Positions 1 to 7,920 of a stretch of 64,000 nucleotides of DNA are shown piece after piece. The first letter of the stretch is position 1. The number at the start of each line of letters is the position of its first letter. The stretch is from DATEOR01 sp963841425. Its GTDB lineage: Bacteria; Actinomycetota; Thermoleophilia; Gaiellales; Gaiellaceae. Position numbers and translations under genes: made by a program. The stretch is from positions 930,001 to 994,000 of the forward strand of contig CAWJCL010000002.1 of the NCBI GenBank assembly GCA_963841425.1. Reading direction: 5' to 3'. Under the pieces are notes generated by a model. The model was not told where the DNA came from. It ran no database searches and worked only from the letters and a program-made list of their open reading frames with translations.

Positions 1-191
1 TACCTGGTTAGACGCTGGGCGACGGCAGATGTTCCAGCCGCGTTAGGCCCGGTCCCCTGGTCGCAATGGAAGCTCGTTGCCGAGCTTTGGGGCCACCGAG
101 ACGGTGTGAACAAGCCTCGGGCTCGACGCCCCACCCGGTCGAGCTTCAAGACGACCAGGTAGATGAAGGCGGCTAACGGTAGTTTCCGCGC

Positions 192-607
192 ATGGGGCGG
201 ATGACCTACTGGATGAATGTGTCGCTCGATCTTCGTATCGAGCGGTCTGCCGGCGACCACGATGCCGACGAGGAGGGCGGCGAGTGGCTGCGCATCGATG
301 AGCAGCTCTTTCGTGAGTTCAACAAACGCGCTCGGAGCTTGGCACCGCCATTCGCGACGAGACGGAAGGCACAATCGGAGTCGGCGGCGCCACGCTCGCG
401 ACACAGCTCCTGGAACATGGGCTGCTCGATGAGCTACTGCTCTACACGCACCCGGCGATCTTGGGATCGGGCCGACCTCTGTTCGACGAGCTCACCGAAC
501 CGCTCGAGTGTGACCTGCTCGAGCACGCGACATTCGAGAACGGCGTGGCCCTGAACCGCTACCAGATTCGCGGCCAGCGAACCGAGTTGCGCGCGGGATC
601 GCGTTAG
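192..607 (+). pseudogene. Remnant of a RibD C-terminal-domain (dihydrofolate reductase-like) protein
   Basis: Two frames together read as one family. From 192 the first frame gives the usual N-terminus (TYWMNVSLD, then DEQLFREFNKRARSL). From about 356 a different frame gives the family C-terminus (IGVGGATLATQLLEHGLLDE, LLYTHPAILGSGRPLF, FENGVALNRYQIRG), ending in TAG at 605-607. The central part that normally carries the LyGRRmYE-type motif and the strand-helix core is missing, so this looks like an internal deletion plus frame change rather than a sequencing slip. Intact relatives are about 180-200 residues; this could encode only about 138. Function is presumed lost. Confidence 0.75.
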
Positions 608-629
608 CGAGCGAGCTAGCGAGCGAGCT
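606..629. repeat. Two exact tandem copies of a 12-bp unit
   Basis: The unit AGCGAGCGAGCT occurs twice head to tail. It overlaps the end of the reductase remnant and the stop codon of pilC (on the complementary strand). It is short and may be fortuitous. Confidence 0.6.
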
Positions 630-1836
630 ACTGGATCAGCGTGAGCAGCTTGAACATCGGCAGGTACATGGAAATGATGATCACGCCGACCATCATTCCG
701 ACGCCGATCATCATGAGCGGCTCGAGGATCGAGGTCAGGGTCGCGATCGAGCTGTCGACCTCGTCCTCGTAGAAGTCGGCGATCTTCCCGAGCATCTTCT
801 CGAGCTCGCCGGTCTCCTCGCCGACGCGCACCATCTGGGAGACCATCGGCGGGAAGATCTTCTGGTCCTCGATCGGTACTGCAATGGGGACGCCCTGGTG
901 CACGCGCTCACGGACGACCGCGGTCGCGTCCTCGATGAGGCTGTTTCCCGACGTCGTACCGGTGATTTCGAGCGAGCGGATGATGTCCACGCCCGCAGCC
1001 ACGAGGGTCGAGAGTGTGCGCGAGAAGCGCGCCATGCCGATCTTGACGATGATCGCGCCGATCCCGAAGGGCATCTTCATCCGGAAGCGGTCCCACATCC
1101 TGCGGCCCGACTCGGTCTTCTTGAAGCGAAGGAAGCCGAAGATGATCCCGGCCCAGACCGGGAAGACGATGTACCAGTAGCTCCGCAGGATGTTCGAGCC
1201 CTTGACGACGATCTGCGTGAGCATCGGCAGATCGCCTCCGAGCTGCTCGAAGATCCCGACGAAGATCGGGACGAGGAACATGAGCATGCCGATGAGGACG
1301 AGCGTGGCGAACGCCATGACCATCAGCGGGTACATCATCGCGCCCTTGACGCGGCGCTTGATCTGAGTCTCCTTCTCGATCTGGAAGGCGACCCGGTCGA
1401 GCACCACGTCGAGGATGCCGGCGGCCTCGCCGGCCTCGACCATCGACACGAAGAGCCGGGAGAAGATCCGCGGGTGGCGCGCCATCGCCTCCGACAGGAG
1501 GAGGCCGCCCTCGACGTCGGCCCGAAGCTCCGAGACGACGGACGCGAGCTTCTTGTCCTCGGTCTGCTCCTCGAGGATGACGAGCGCGGTGACGACGTTC
1601 AGGCCCGCTTCGATCATCGTCGCGAACTGGCGGGAGAAGACCTGGAGCGACTTCGGCTTCACCTTCTTCACCGCCATGGCGAAGCCGGCGGAGCTCGCCG
1701 CCTGCTCGTGCAGTGTCAGCGCGACGAGCCCGCGCACGCGCAGTGCTTCGCGCGCCGCATTGGCGTCGGGGGCGTTGACCTGGCCGTCGAGCTCGAGGCC
1801 CGCAGAGTTGATCGCCGTGTAGGCGTAGGAAGCCAT
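628..1836 (-). CDS. pilC: Type IV pilus inner-membrane platform protein PilC
   Basis: This is the polytopic GspF/PilC platform protein on which the PilB and PilT motors act. The 402 residues have the family layout: a short N-terminal domain, a first T2SSF domain at about 70-190 (SLQVFSRQFATMIEAGLNV and SRLFVSMVEAGEAAG), a membrane segment near 170-200, a second T2SSF domain at about 275-395 repeating the same motif (ARFSRTLSTLVAAGVDI, SQMVRVGEETGELEKML), and a C-terminal membrane helix. Length is normal for PilC. It is transcribed alone and divergently from the pilV-like prepilin. A sigma-28-type promoter lies immediately upstream, with its -10 box 9 bp from the ATG. Confidence 0.96.
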   Translation of the reverse strand: MASYAYTAINSAGLELDGQVNAPDANAAREALRVRGLVALTLHEQAASSAGFAMAVKKVKPKSLQVFSRQFATMIEAGLNVVTALVILEEQTEDKKLASVVSELRADVEGGLLLSEAMARHPRIFSRLFVSMVEAGEAAGILDVVLDRVAFQIEKETQIKRRVKGAMMYPLMVMAFATLVLIGMLMFLVPIFVGIFEQLGGDLPMLTQIVVKGSNILRSYWYIVFPVWAGIIFGFLRFKKTESGRRMWDRFRMKMPFGIGAIIVKIGMARFSRTLSTLVAAGVDIIRSLEITGTTSGNSLIEDATAVVRERVHQGVPIAVPIEDQKIFPPMVSQMVRVGEETGELEKMLGKIADFYEDEVDSSIATLTSILEPLMMIGVGMMVGVIIISMYLPMFKLLTLIQ

Positions 1837-1845
1837 TCCAAGCGG

Positions 1846-1873
1846 AAATCGGCATCACCCGGTCACGCCTTGA
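1846..1873 (-). promoter_or_regulatory. Sigma-28/WhiG-type promoter of pilC
   Basis: On the minus strand this reads TCAA-N16-GCCGATTT. The -10 box (1846-1853) ends 9 bp before the pilC ATG. The -35 tetramer (1870-1873) is also the -35 of the promoter reading the other way. The match is to the known FliA/SigD/WhiG consensus TAAA-N15/16-GCCGATAA; activity is inferred. Confidence 0.72.
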
Positions 1874-1897
1874 GGGTCAACCGCGGTTTGCCGATGT
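1870..1897 (+). promoter_or_regulatory. Sigma-28/WhiG-type promoter of the pilV-like gene
   Basis: This reads TTGA-N16-GCCGATGT, with the -35 at 1870-1873 and the -10 at 1890-1897. It mirrors the pilC promoter around the shared -35. The ATG at 1894 falls inside the -10, so the usable start is more likely the GTG at 1906, 8 bp past the -10. Confidence 0.66.
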
Positions 1898-1905
1898 TCT
1901 GGTCG

Positions 1906-2703
1906 GTGCCTTCTGCGCGCCCACACCTGCGGCGGCGTGCCCGGAGCGAGGGCGGCTTCGGCATGATCGAGCTTCTCGCGGCGATGACCGTGATGCTCAT
2001 CGGCATCTTTGCGGTCTTCGGCGTCTTCCAGGCCGGCATCGTGCAGATCCGCCGTGCGAGCACGCTGACGACCGCGGCAGCGATCGCCGACTCAGAGATC
2101 GAAAAGTTCCGCGCCATCAAGTACGACTCGATCGGCCTCTCGAACACGGACGTCGACGCCGTCGCCGGCGGTTCGTACGGATCCACCTACACCGGCCAGT
2201 CGTACTACACGACCGACACGGCGGTCTCCACCACGCTGACGGGAGCGATGGACTCGTCCCAGCTCACGATGCCGGTTCCCTCGAGCCCGGCCGGGTTTCC
2301 TAGCGCCGGCCCCTTCATCGTCCAGATCGACAGCGAGCTGATACTCATCAGCACCCGCACGTCCACTCCCTGGGCGATCCGGGCGAGCAACGAGCGCGGC
2401 TACCTCGGCACGACTGCCGCCGCCCACACGAACGGGTCGACGGTCTACCTCGTCCAACGGGTGAACGTGGCCGCATGCGGCTCCTCACCGTGCACCGACA
2501 AAGTGGCGACGAAGACGGTCACGGGCGCCGACGGGCGCGCCTACAAGGTGGACACGTACGTGACGTGGAGGCAGATCACGAACTCGGGCTCGACCACCGG
2601 CCGGCTCGTGAAGCTCGTGAGCATCGTCGTGCGCGGCAGCTCCTCGCCGTATCAGGTCTACGCGAGGGTCAGCTCGGCCTTCGATGAATCGACGGGTCAG
2701 TAG
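1906..2703 (+). CDS. PilV-like minor prepilin
   Basis: Type IV minor prepilin, probably a tip or priming subunit. It has a basic leader ending SEGG, a prepilin cleavage site G|FGMIE with Glu at +5, and one hydrophobic helix (LLAAMTVMLIGIFAVFGVFQ), then a globular domain of about 225 residues rich in Ser/Thr with a Cys pair (ACGSSPC). Starting at GTG 1906 gives a 17-residue leader, the same length as in the major pilin; the upstream ATG at 1894 would lie inside the predicted -10 box. PilV assignment rests on the MIELL-AAMTVM N-terminus and on position beside pilC; it is a class call, not an orthologue call. A palindromic repeat follows 5 bp after the stop. Confidence 0.85.
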   Translation: MPSARPHLRRRARSEGGFGMIELLAAMTVMLIGIFAVFGVFQAGIVQIRRASTLTTAAAIADSEIEKFRAIKYDSIGLSNTDVDAVAGGSYGSTYTGQSYYTTDTAVSTTLTGAMDSSQLTMPVPSSPAGFPSAGPFIVQIDSELILISTRTSTPWAIRASNERGYLGTTAAAHTNGSTVYLVQRVNVAACGSSPCTDKVATKTVTGADGRAYKVDTYVTWRQITNSGSTTGRLVKLVSIVVRGSSSPYQVYARVSSAFDESTGQ

Positions 2704-2705
2704 GG

Positions 2706-2728
2706 CCAAGTAACAGACTGTTACTTGG
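2706..2728. repeat. Palindromic repeat copy 1 (AGTAACAG-A-CTGTTACT core)
   Basis: A 23-bp perfect palindrome around A2717, extendable by GGG/CCC to a longer stem with one bulged base. It begins just after the stop of the pilV-like gene. It is one of eight dispersed copies in the window. Confidence 0.85.
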
Positions 2729-2792
2729 GCCCTTCCGTATCAATTGCCTTCGGCCTGAATGTCGCTCCTCCCCGGATTCCCGGCGGCCGAAG

Positions 2793-2813
2793 CTAGTAAC
2801 AGTCTGTTACTAG
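2793..2813. repeat. Palindromic repeat copy 2
   Basis: CTAGTAACAG-T-CTGTTACTAG, perfect over 21 bp, centred 86 bp after copy 1. A T-rich stretch and the 13-mer TTTCGTGCGCGTT (2830-2842) follow. The same 13-mer follows copy 4. Confidence 0.85.
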
Positions 2814-2877
2814 GCTAGTTTCGGGGCTTTTTCGTGCGCGTTTGGCTCGGGGCTTATGTCGACAGGCGGCCGCCGCT

Positions 2878-2915
2878 CGCTCTGGCTCTGGCTCTAGCCG
2901 CAGCTCTGGCTCTCG
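2878..2915. repeat. Short hexamer-like simple repeat (CTCTGG-type)
   Basis: Imperfect iterations of GCTCTG/CTCTGG lie in the gap between the palindromes and the convergent pilP-like gene. No gene is seen between 2704 and 2945. Confidence 0.5.
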
Positions 2916-2945
2916 CCTTCCCGTTGCCCTCGCTCTAGCTGAGTG

Positions 2946-3611
2946 CTAGTTCGAGCTCACCGAGACGAGCTTGATGACGAAGCCCGAGCCGTCGTCCCCG
3001 TTCACCGTCAACGTCTCGCCGATGGCGATCGTCTCGGTCGCGTCGCCGTTCGTGAAGTTCTTGCCCGAGGCGAGCGCGATCGTGATGGAGGTCGGCGTGA
3101 GCGAGACAAGCTTGAAGACGGGGTCGTCGCTCGGGAAGGTGCCGCTCGCGGACACCGCCTCGGCCTTCGAGTTGATCTCGAGCTGAGCAGAGCTCGCCGT
3201 GGCCGTCGTTCCTGTGCCGGTGCCCGTCCCGGTGCCTGTCCCGCCCGTGCCGACGTCGCCGAGCCCCGGAGTGATCGCTCCGCCTGAGAACGGGTCCCGG
3301 CCCGAGAAGACGCCGAGGTTCGACATCTGCCCCTCCATGAGGGACGGAGGCGCGTCGGTGTCGACGAGCTGGCTCGGAGGGACGGCCGCCCCAGCGCCGG
3401 GCGTCGAGGGAGCCGAGCCCGGCGTCGGCGCGGTCGTCGTAGGTGCGACAGCGGTCGTGGGCGGCGGGTTGCCGCCAGTGAGCGCCTTGAAGGTCTTCGG
3501 GCCCTGCCATCCGATCAGTCCGATGAAGACCGGCACGAGCAGGAACAGAACCTTCTTCTGCTTGGCTTCCTTCTGCTTGAGGAGAGCAGCCTGAACCTTT
3601 TTGGATGCCAT
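2946..3611 (-). CDS. PilP-like pilus assembly protein
   Basis: A 221-residue single-span membrane protein in the place normally held by pilP, after pilM-pilN-pilO. It has a basic N-terminus, one membrane helix at about 21-37 (VLFLLVPVFIGLIGW), a Pro/Thr/Gly-rich linker, then a short beta domain introduced by GRDPF, the motif found in PilP and GspC proteins. A run of Gly-Thr pairs near residue 130 separates the two parts. The start is fixed by a TAATG overlap with pilO. Sequence identity to classical PilP is not obvious, so the name rests on the RDPF motif, topology and gene order. Confidence 0.72.
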   Translation of the reverse strand: MASKKVQAALLKQKEAKQKKVLFLLVPVFIGLIGWQGPKTFKALTGGNPPPTTAVAPTTTAPTPGSAPSTPGAGAAVPPSQLVDTDAPPSLMEGQMSNLGVFSGRDPFSGGAITPGLGDVGTGGTGTGTGTGTGTTATASSAQLEINSKAEAVSASGTFPSDDPVFKLVSLTPTSITIALASGKNFTNGDATETIAIGETLTVNGDDGSGFVIKLVSVSSN

Positions 3612-4252
3612 TAGCCAAGACCTCCTGCGGATGCGTCGGCGGGCGGGGGTGGCGCTTCCGTCGACGGCGGCGGAACGACTGCGGCCGTCGGGTCGGGCGC
3701 TCCGTAGACATACGCGGAGACCGTCAGTCCGGCGTTGATGCTCGGGAACCCGTCCTTCCCCTCTTTCATGCTCATGGTGTCGAGGGTGAAGAGCCGGCCC
3801 GCTGAGGACAGGCGTCCGTCGCGGACCGTGACGAGGTTCCGGAGGCGGAAGAGGAAATCGGTGAGATCGAAGTAGTTGCCCTCGAAGGTGAGTGTGATCT
3901 CGATCGCGCTGTACCCCGTCTTGGGCGTCGGCGCGCTCGGCTGGATCGAGAGGAACTTGATCCCCGTCGCCTCGGCGACCGAGTTGAGGTCGAGGATGAT
4001 CCCCGGCATGTCGTCGGTGTCGGGCATCGCCTTCGAGACCTCGAAGACGTCGGCGACCTTGATCGTCGTCGCCTGCTGCCCTGGACGCGAGGCGAGCTGC
4101 GCGGCGGTCACCTTCATCTGCATCTCGGCGATCTGCTCGTCGAGCCGCCCGGACTCCGCGCGCTTCGGCCGGATGACGACCATGTACGCGACCGCGGCCA
4201 CCATCAGGATCGCGAGACCGATCACGGGCCAGATGGGGACCTGCTTTTTCAC
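3611..4252 (-). CDS. pilO: Type IV pilus alignment-complex protein PilO
   Basis: PilO pairs with PilN to link the cytoplasmic PilM ring to the extracytoplasmic side. The 213 residues show a short cytoplasmic N-terminus, one membrane helix (about 9-26), a coiled-coil region (about 30-60), and a ferredoxin-like fold domain with the family stretch ITLTFEGNYFDLTDFLFRLR. The C-terminus is Pro-rich. It overlaps pilN by ATGA and the pilP-like gene by TAATG, so the genes are translationally coupled. Confidence 0.93.
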   Translation of the reverse strand: MKKQVPIWPVIGLAILMVAAVAYMVVIRPKRAESGRLDEQIAEMQMKVTAAQLASRPGQQATTIKVADVFEVSKAMPDTDDMPGIILDLNSVAEATGIKFLSIQPSAPTPKTGYSAIEITLTFEGNYFDLTDFLFRLRNLVTVRDGRLSSAGRLFTLDTMSMKEGKDGFPSINAGLTVSAYVYGAPDPTAAVVPPPSTEAPPPPADASAGGLG

Positions 4253-5073
4253 GAGGCAACTCCCTGGCGCACGGAAGCGGTGATCGCGAAGTTCACGCCC
4301 GGCAGTGCGGGGTCGTCGGACGCCGTTGCGAACTCGAGCTGAACCGACTGGAGCTCAGGAATGACCTGGAGCCGCGAGAGGAGCCGCGCGACGCTCGCCT
4401 GGCTCACGGAGGTGCCGGTCACCCGGAACGAGCTCACCGCCCCGCTCGTAGCAGCACCTGCCGAGCCCGGCGAAGGCGCGGTCGCGTCGAGCGTCGCCAG
4501 CCTGACGTCGGCCGGAAGGACGAGCGCGAGCTCGCGCAGAACGCGGTCCCAGGCGAGGCGGTCGGCCAGCGCCGTGGAGAGCGCCGCCGTCCGCGCGGAG
4601 CGCTCGGAGTCGATGTTGGCCTCCTCGCCCGGCGCCTGCGGCTGCTTCTCGGGCACCTGCAGGCTCGCGAGGTCTCCGCGGAGGTCGTCGAGCTCACCGG
4701 CCTTCTTCGTGACTGCCCCGCTCGAAGAGAGGTAGAACGCGGCGAGCGCGGCGAAGACGAGCACGCCGGCCAGCGCGACGATGACGTGCGGGATCGCGCT
4801 CGGCTTCGACTCTTTCTCGGCGCGCACCTCCTCCTTCGGGAGGAGGTTGAAGGCGTGCATGAGCGGGATGTCGCGCACGGGCGGTCCGCTCTTCGCCTCG
4901 ATGGCAGCGACCTTCTGCTTCCCGCGGCCGAGGCGGCGCTCCTTCTTCTCTTTGGGCGGCTTCGGTTCCTTGGCCTTCTTCGGCTCCTTCGGCGGCTTCT
5001 CCGCCTTGGGCTCCTTCGGCCCGCGCTTCCAGAGATCGGAGATCTTGATCTCCTTTTTCATGTCGATGCCCAT
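4249..5073 (-). CDS. pilN: Type IV pilus alignment-complex protein PilN
   Basis: PilN binds PilM through its cytoplasmic tail and PilO outside the membrane. This copy has 274 residues. The N-terminal ~85 residues are very rich in Lys, Glu and Pro (KEPKAEKPPKEPKK type). Then comes the INLLP-like motif, here HAFNLLPKEEVRAE (about 72-85), which is the PilM-binding element in other systems, one membrane helix (about 97-117) and a globular domain. The long charged N-terminal extension is unusual compared with PilN of about 180-200 residues. Confidence 0.92.
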   Translation of the reverse strand: MGIDMKKEIKISDLWKRGPKEPKAEKPPKEPKKAKEPKPPKEKKERRLGRGKQKVAAIEAKSGPPVRDIPLMHAFNLLPKEEVRAEKESKPSAIPHVIVALAGVLVFAALAAFYLSSSGAVTKKAGELDDLRGDLASLQVPEKQPQAPGEEANIDSERSARTAALSTALADRLAWDRVLRELALVLPADVRLATLDATAPSPGSAGAATSGAVSSFRVTGTSVSQASVARLLSRLQVIPELQSVQLEFATASDDPALPGVNFAITASVRQGVAS

Positions 5074-5081
5074 CGCGTCTC

Positions 5082-6137
5082 CTAGAGCGCCATTCCGAGG
5101 CCGATGGGGACGGCAAGCGACGGGTCGGGCATGCCGCCCTTGACCTTCTTCCCGACCGAGATCCCGACGAGCGGATCCCCGACGCGGACGTTCACGCCGA
5201 CCAGGCGCTGAAGGGCGGGAGCGAGACCGGCAAGGCGCGCGGTGCCGCCGGCGAGGACGACCTCGCGGATGCCGAGCGAATCGGGCTGGCTCTGGTAGAA
5301 CTGGAGCGACGAGACGAGCTCGCGCGAGAAGCCCTGAAGCGCCCCGTTGAGCGCCTCGCGAGCGAGGGCGGCCTGCTCGGGCGTCAGTCCCTCAGGCGCC
5401 TCGGCGCCGTCGAGCGAGACGCTCGCCTTGAGGAGCTCGGCAGCTTCGATGTCCATGTCGAGCGCCCGCGAAAGGGCGATAGTCAGCGACATTCCGCCCC
5501 ATTCGATCACGCGGGCGAACTCGCAGGACTGGCCGTCCGAGACCCCGAGCGTGCTGCGCTCGGACCCCATCGTGACGGCGACGAGCGCGCTCTTCTCGCC
5601 CGACTGTTCCTCCGGCGGCATGAGAGCGCGGAGGAGCGCGAATGCCTCGAGGTCGACGCCGGCGAGCTTGATGCCCGCGGCGCGGCAGGCCGTCGAGTAC
5701 GCATCTACGAGCTCTCGATACGCGACGACGAGGAGAACGCGCTTCTTGGACTGGCCCTCCTCCACGGTCTCGCCGAGCACCTGGTAGTCGAGCAGCGCCT
5801 GGTCGACCGGGATCGGCAAAGCCTCCTGGGCGCGGAAGCGCACGGCATTCGCGACCTGCTTGGGGTCGTCGATGCCCAGGAGCTCGATCGTCCGGACACC
5901 GATGCGGTTGTTCGCGATGCCGATCCGGACGTTGCGCTTCGACAGGCCATGCCGCTTGAAGAAGAACTTGAGCGCGTTGGTGAGCGCTTGGACGTCCTTG
6001 ACCTCGCCGCCGGCCACAATCCCGCGCGGAATGGGCTCGCGGGCGACCTGGACGAGCCGCGCGGAGCCGTTCACCTCGACGGCGGCCGCCGAGAGGAACG
6101 AGGCGCCGATCTTGAGCCCGACGGTTTCCTTGGACAC
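5082..6137 (-). CDS. pilM: Type IV pilus actin-like ATPase PilM
   Basis: PilM is a cytoplasmic FtsA/actin-fold protein that forms a ring below the membrane and binds the PilN tail. The 351 residues begin GLKIGASFLSAAAVEVNG (phosphate-1 motif) and carry VRFRAQEALPIPVDQALLDY and EVVLAGGTARLAGL (adenosine motif), as in the family. The start is a GTG 4 bp after the pilT stop. It is expressed with pilT, pilN, pilO and the pilP-like gene. Confidence 0.95.
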   Translation of the reverse strand: MSKETVGLKIGASFLSAAAVEVNGSARLVQVAREPIPRGIVAGGEVKDVQALTNALKFFFKRHGLSKRNVRIGIANNRIGVRTIELLGIDDPKQVANAVRFRAQEALPIPVDQALLDYQVLGETVEEGQSKKRVLLVVAYRELVDAYSTACRAAGIKLAGVDLEAFALLRALMPPEEQSGEKSALVAVTMGSERSTLGVSDGQSCEFARVIEWGGMSLTIALSRALDMDIEAAELLKASVSLDGAEAPEGLTPEQAALAREALNGALQGFSRELVSSLQFYQSQPDSLGIREVVLAGGTARLAGLAPALQRLVGVNVRVGDPLVGISVGKKVKGGMPDPSLAVPIGLGMAL

Positions 6138-6140
6138 GGT

Positions 6141-7289
6141 CTAGGTCCCTGCCACCCGCAGGCCTCCCGCCGCAGAGTCGGGAGTTGCGAGTCCGTTGCG
6201 CTTGAGGAGGCCGAGCAGCTGGTCGGGCCGGCTCGAGCGGGACATGGCGACGTCCTGCGTGATGATCCCGCGCGTGACGAGGTCGACGAGCGCCTGCTCG
6301 AGGGTCTGCATGCCGCGGCCGGTGTTCGTCTGCATGACCGAGTAGATCTGCTCGACCTTCGCCTGGCGGATGAGGTTCCGGACGGCGTCGTCGGGGAGCA
6401 GGATCTCGAGGGCGGCCACGCGGCCCTTCCCGTCCACGGTCGGCAAAAGCGTCTGCGTGACGATCCCCTGGATCGTGGCCGCGAGTTGGACGCGGATCTG
6501 CTCCTGCTGCGCGGCCGGAAAGACGTCGATCAAGCGGTCGATCGTCGAGGGCGCATCCTGCGTGTGCAGCGTCGCGAAGACGAGATGGCCGGTCTCGGCC
6601 GCGGTGATCGCGGTCGAGATCGTCTCGAGGTCGCGCATCTCGCCGAGGAGGATCACGTCCGGGTCCTGGCGAAGCGCGCCGCGCAGGGCGTCGGCGAAGC
6701 TGACGGCGTCGGGACCGATCTCGCGCTGGTTGACGATGCAACGCTTGTGGCGGTGCAGGAACTCGATCGGGTCCTCGATGGTCATGATGTGGTCGTCGCG
6801 CGTGCGGTTGATCTCGTCGACCACGGCCGCGAGGGTCGTCGACTTACCGGAGCCCGTCGGGCCCGTGACGAGAACGAGGCCGCGCGGCTTCTTCGAAAGC
6901 TCGTGGAGCTGCGTCGGCAGCCCGAGATCCTCGAGCGTCTTCAGCTCGGCGGGGATCATCCGGAAGGCCGCGCCGAGGCTCTCGCGCTGGAAATAGACAT
7001 TGACGCGGAAGCGGGCCAGGCCTGGGATCGAGTACGAGACGTCGATCTGGCGATTGATCTCCAGGTGCTTCTGCTGCTCGGTCGAGAGGATGCGGTACAG
7101 GACCCGCTGGGTGTCGTCGGCCGTGAGGCGCGGGAACTGGTCCAGCCGCTCGAGGCTGCCGTTCAGGCGGATGACCGGGTGTGATCCGACCGTGACGTGC
7201 AGGTCGGACGCGCCGAGGGCGACCATCGTCTCGAGCAGGTCGTCGATCGTGTATGTCGCTGCAGCAGATTCGGTGCCAGGACCATCCAT
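6141..7289 (-). CDS. pilT: Pilus retraction ATPase PilT (copy 1)
   Basis: PilT powers pilus retraction and twitching. The 382-residue protein has an N-terminal PAS-like domain (LVTMVALGASDLHV-like region), Walker A GPTGSGKST near 141-149, an Asp box, Walker B DPDVILLGEMRD near 203, and the His box HLVFATLHT. It heads the operon pilT-pilM-pilN-pilO-pilP-like. A purine-rich ribosome site precedes the ATG, and a sigma-28-type promoter lies 21 bp upstream. A second PilT is encoded at 16653-17843. Confidence 0.96.
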   Translation of the reverse strand: MDGPGTESAAATYTIDDLLETMVALGASDLHVTVGSHPVIRLNGSLERLDQFPRLTADDTQRVLYRILSTEQQKHLEINRQIDVSYSIPGLARFRVNVYFQRESLGAAFRMIPAELKTLEDLGLPTQLHELSKKPRGLVLVTGPTGSGKSTTLAAVVDEINRTRDDHIMTIEDPIEFLHRHKRCIVNQREIGPDAVSFADALRGALRQDPDVILLGEMRDLETISTAITAAETGHLVFATLHTQDAPSTIDRLIDVFPAAQQEQIRVQLAATIQGIVTQTLLPTVDGKGRVAALEILLPDDAVRNLIRQAKVEQIYSVMQTNTGRGMQTLEQALVDLVTRGIITQDVAMSRSSRPDQLLGLLKRNGLATPDSAAGGLRVAGT

Positions 7290-7310
7290 TGGGGCTCCCT
7301 CCGCCCGGTG

Positions 7311-7338
7311 CTATCGGCAGAGAAGCCCCTCGTCTGAA
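7311..7338 (-). promoter_or_regulatory. Sigma-28/WhiG-type promoter of the pilT-pilMNO operon
   Basis: TTCA-N16-GCCGATAG on the minus strand. The -10 is a perfect GCCGATA core; the -35 is weaker than in the other copies. The -10 ends 21 bp before the pilT ATG. Confidence 0.62.
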
Positions 7339-7388
7339 GGGCCAAGGGAAAATCCCCCATTCGAGGGGACGCGTTCCGTGCACGAGAG

Positions 7389-7396
7389 GCCGATAT
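7389..7396 (+). promoter_or_regulatory. Possible sigma-28-type -10 box upstream of pilA
   Basis: GCCGATAT lies 50 bp before the pilin ATG. At the expected distance upstream there is only ACGC, a poor -35, so this site is much less certain than its neighbours. Confidence 0.35.
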
Positions 7397-7446
7397 CTCC
7401 GCGTGAGCCACCGCACGCCCATGCTCGATCAAGGAGGAGTCACCAA

Positions 7447-7833
7447 ATGATTCAGAGGCTCAGCAAGCGGGTCACGCAGAAGGATCGCCAGGGGGGCTTC
7501 ACCCTCATCGAGCTTCTCGTCGTGATCATCATCATCGGCATCTTGCTCGCGATCGCCATCCCGTCGTACCTCTCCTTCCGGAGCCGCGCTGAAGTGTCGG
7601 CTGCGAAGGCGAACGTGCGGGCGTCGATCCCGGGCGTGGAGGCGTTCTACGCCGACCACAACACGTACTCCGGCTTGACCCTGACGAAGCTGCAGGCGTC
7701 GTATGACGCGGGGATCAAGAACATCACCGTCGTCCGCGCGACCGCCGCTTCGTACTGCGTCCAGAGCATCGTTGGCCAGGCCACGTACAAGAAGGCCGGC
7801 CCGTCGGCTGACATCGTGGTCACCGCCTGCTAG
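7447..7833 (+). CDS. pilA: Major type IV pilin PilA
   Basis: A 128-residue prepilin with a 17-residue basic leader, cleavage site GG|FTLIE with Glu at +5, and the classical hydrophobic stem LLVVIIIIGILLAIAIPSYL. The globular part has one Cys pair (SYCVQ near the middle and the C-terminal VVTAC), which fits the disulfide-closed D-region of pilins. It has by far the best ribosome site in the locus (AAGGAGGAG, 7 bp from the ATG) and a strong terminator, as expected for the most abundant subunit. Confidence 0.95.
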   Translation: MIQRLSKRVTQKDRQGGFTLIELLVVIIIIGILLAIAIPSYLSFRSRAEVSAAKANVRASIPGVEAFYADHNTYSGLTLTKLQASYDAGIKNITVVRATAASYCVQSIVGQATYKKAGPSADIVVTAC

Positions 7834-7856
7834 GCAGAGACACGATTCGATGTCTG

Positions 7857-7887
7857 GAGAGGGCGCCGCAAGGCGCCCTCTCTCCTT
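7857..7887 (+). terminator. Intrinsic terminator of pilA
   Basis: An 11-bp GC-rich stem (7857-7867 with 7872-7882) closed by a GCAA tetraloop and followed by TCTCCTT. It sits 24 bp after the pilA stop. The downstream gene has its own promoter directly after it. Confidence 0.85.
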
Positions 7888-7913
7888 AAGCCTTGCGGGC
7901 GAAGTGCCGATAG
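7886..7913 (+). promoter_or_regulatory. Sigma-28/WhiG-type promoter of the thioredoxin-fold gene
   Basis: TTAA-N16-GCCGATAG, starting at the foot of the pilA terminator. The -10 ends 7 bp before the ATG at 7921, which predicts a leaderless transcript. Confidence 0.72.
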
Positions 7914-7920
7914 AGAGCTC

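Noticed and set aside
1..191. A gene or RNA in the first 191 bases
   Set aside because: No coding frame of convincing composition, ribosome site or RNA fold was found; it may be flank of the decayed reductase.
7369..7396. Full sigma-28-type promoter for pilA
   Set aside because: The -10 GCCGATAT is present but the -35 position reads ACGC. Reported only as a possible -10.
7290..7446. c-di-GMP riboswitch upstream of pilA
   Set aside because: The conserved GEMM core and receptor motifs are absent; only short GACGC-like matches are present.
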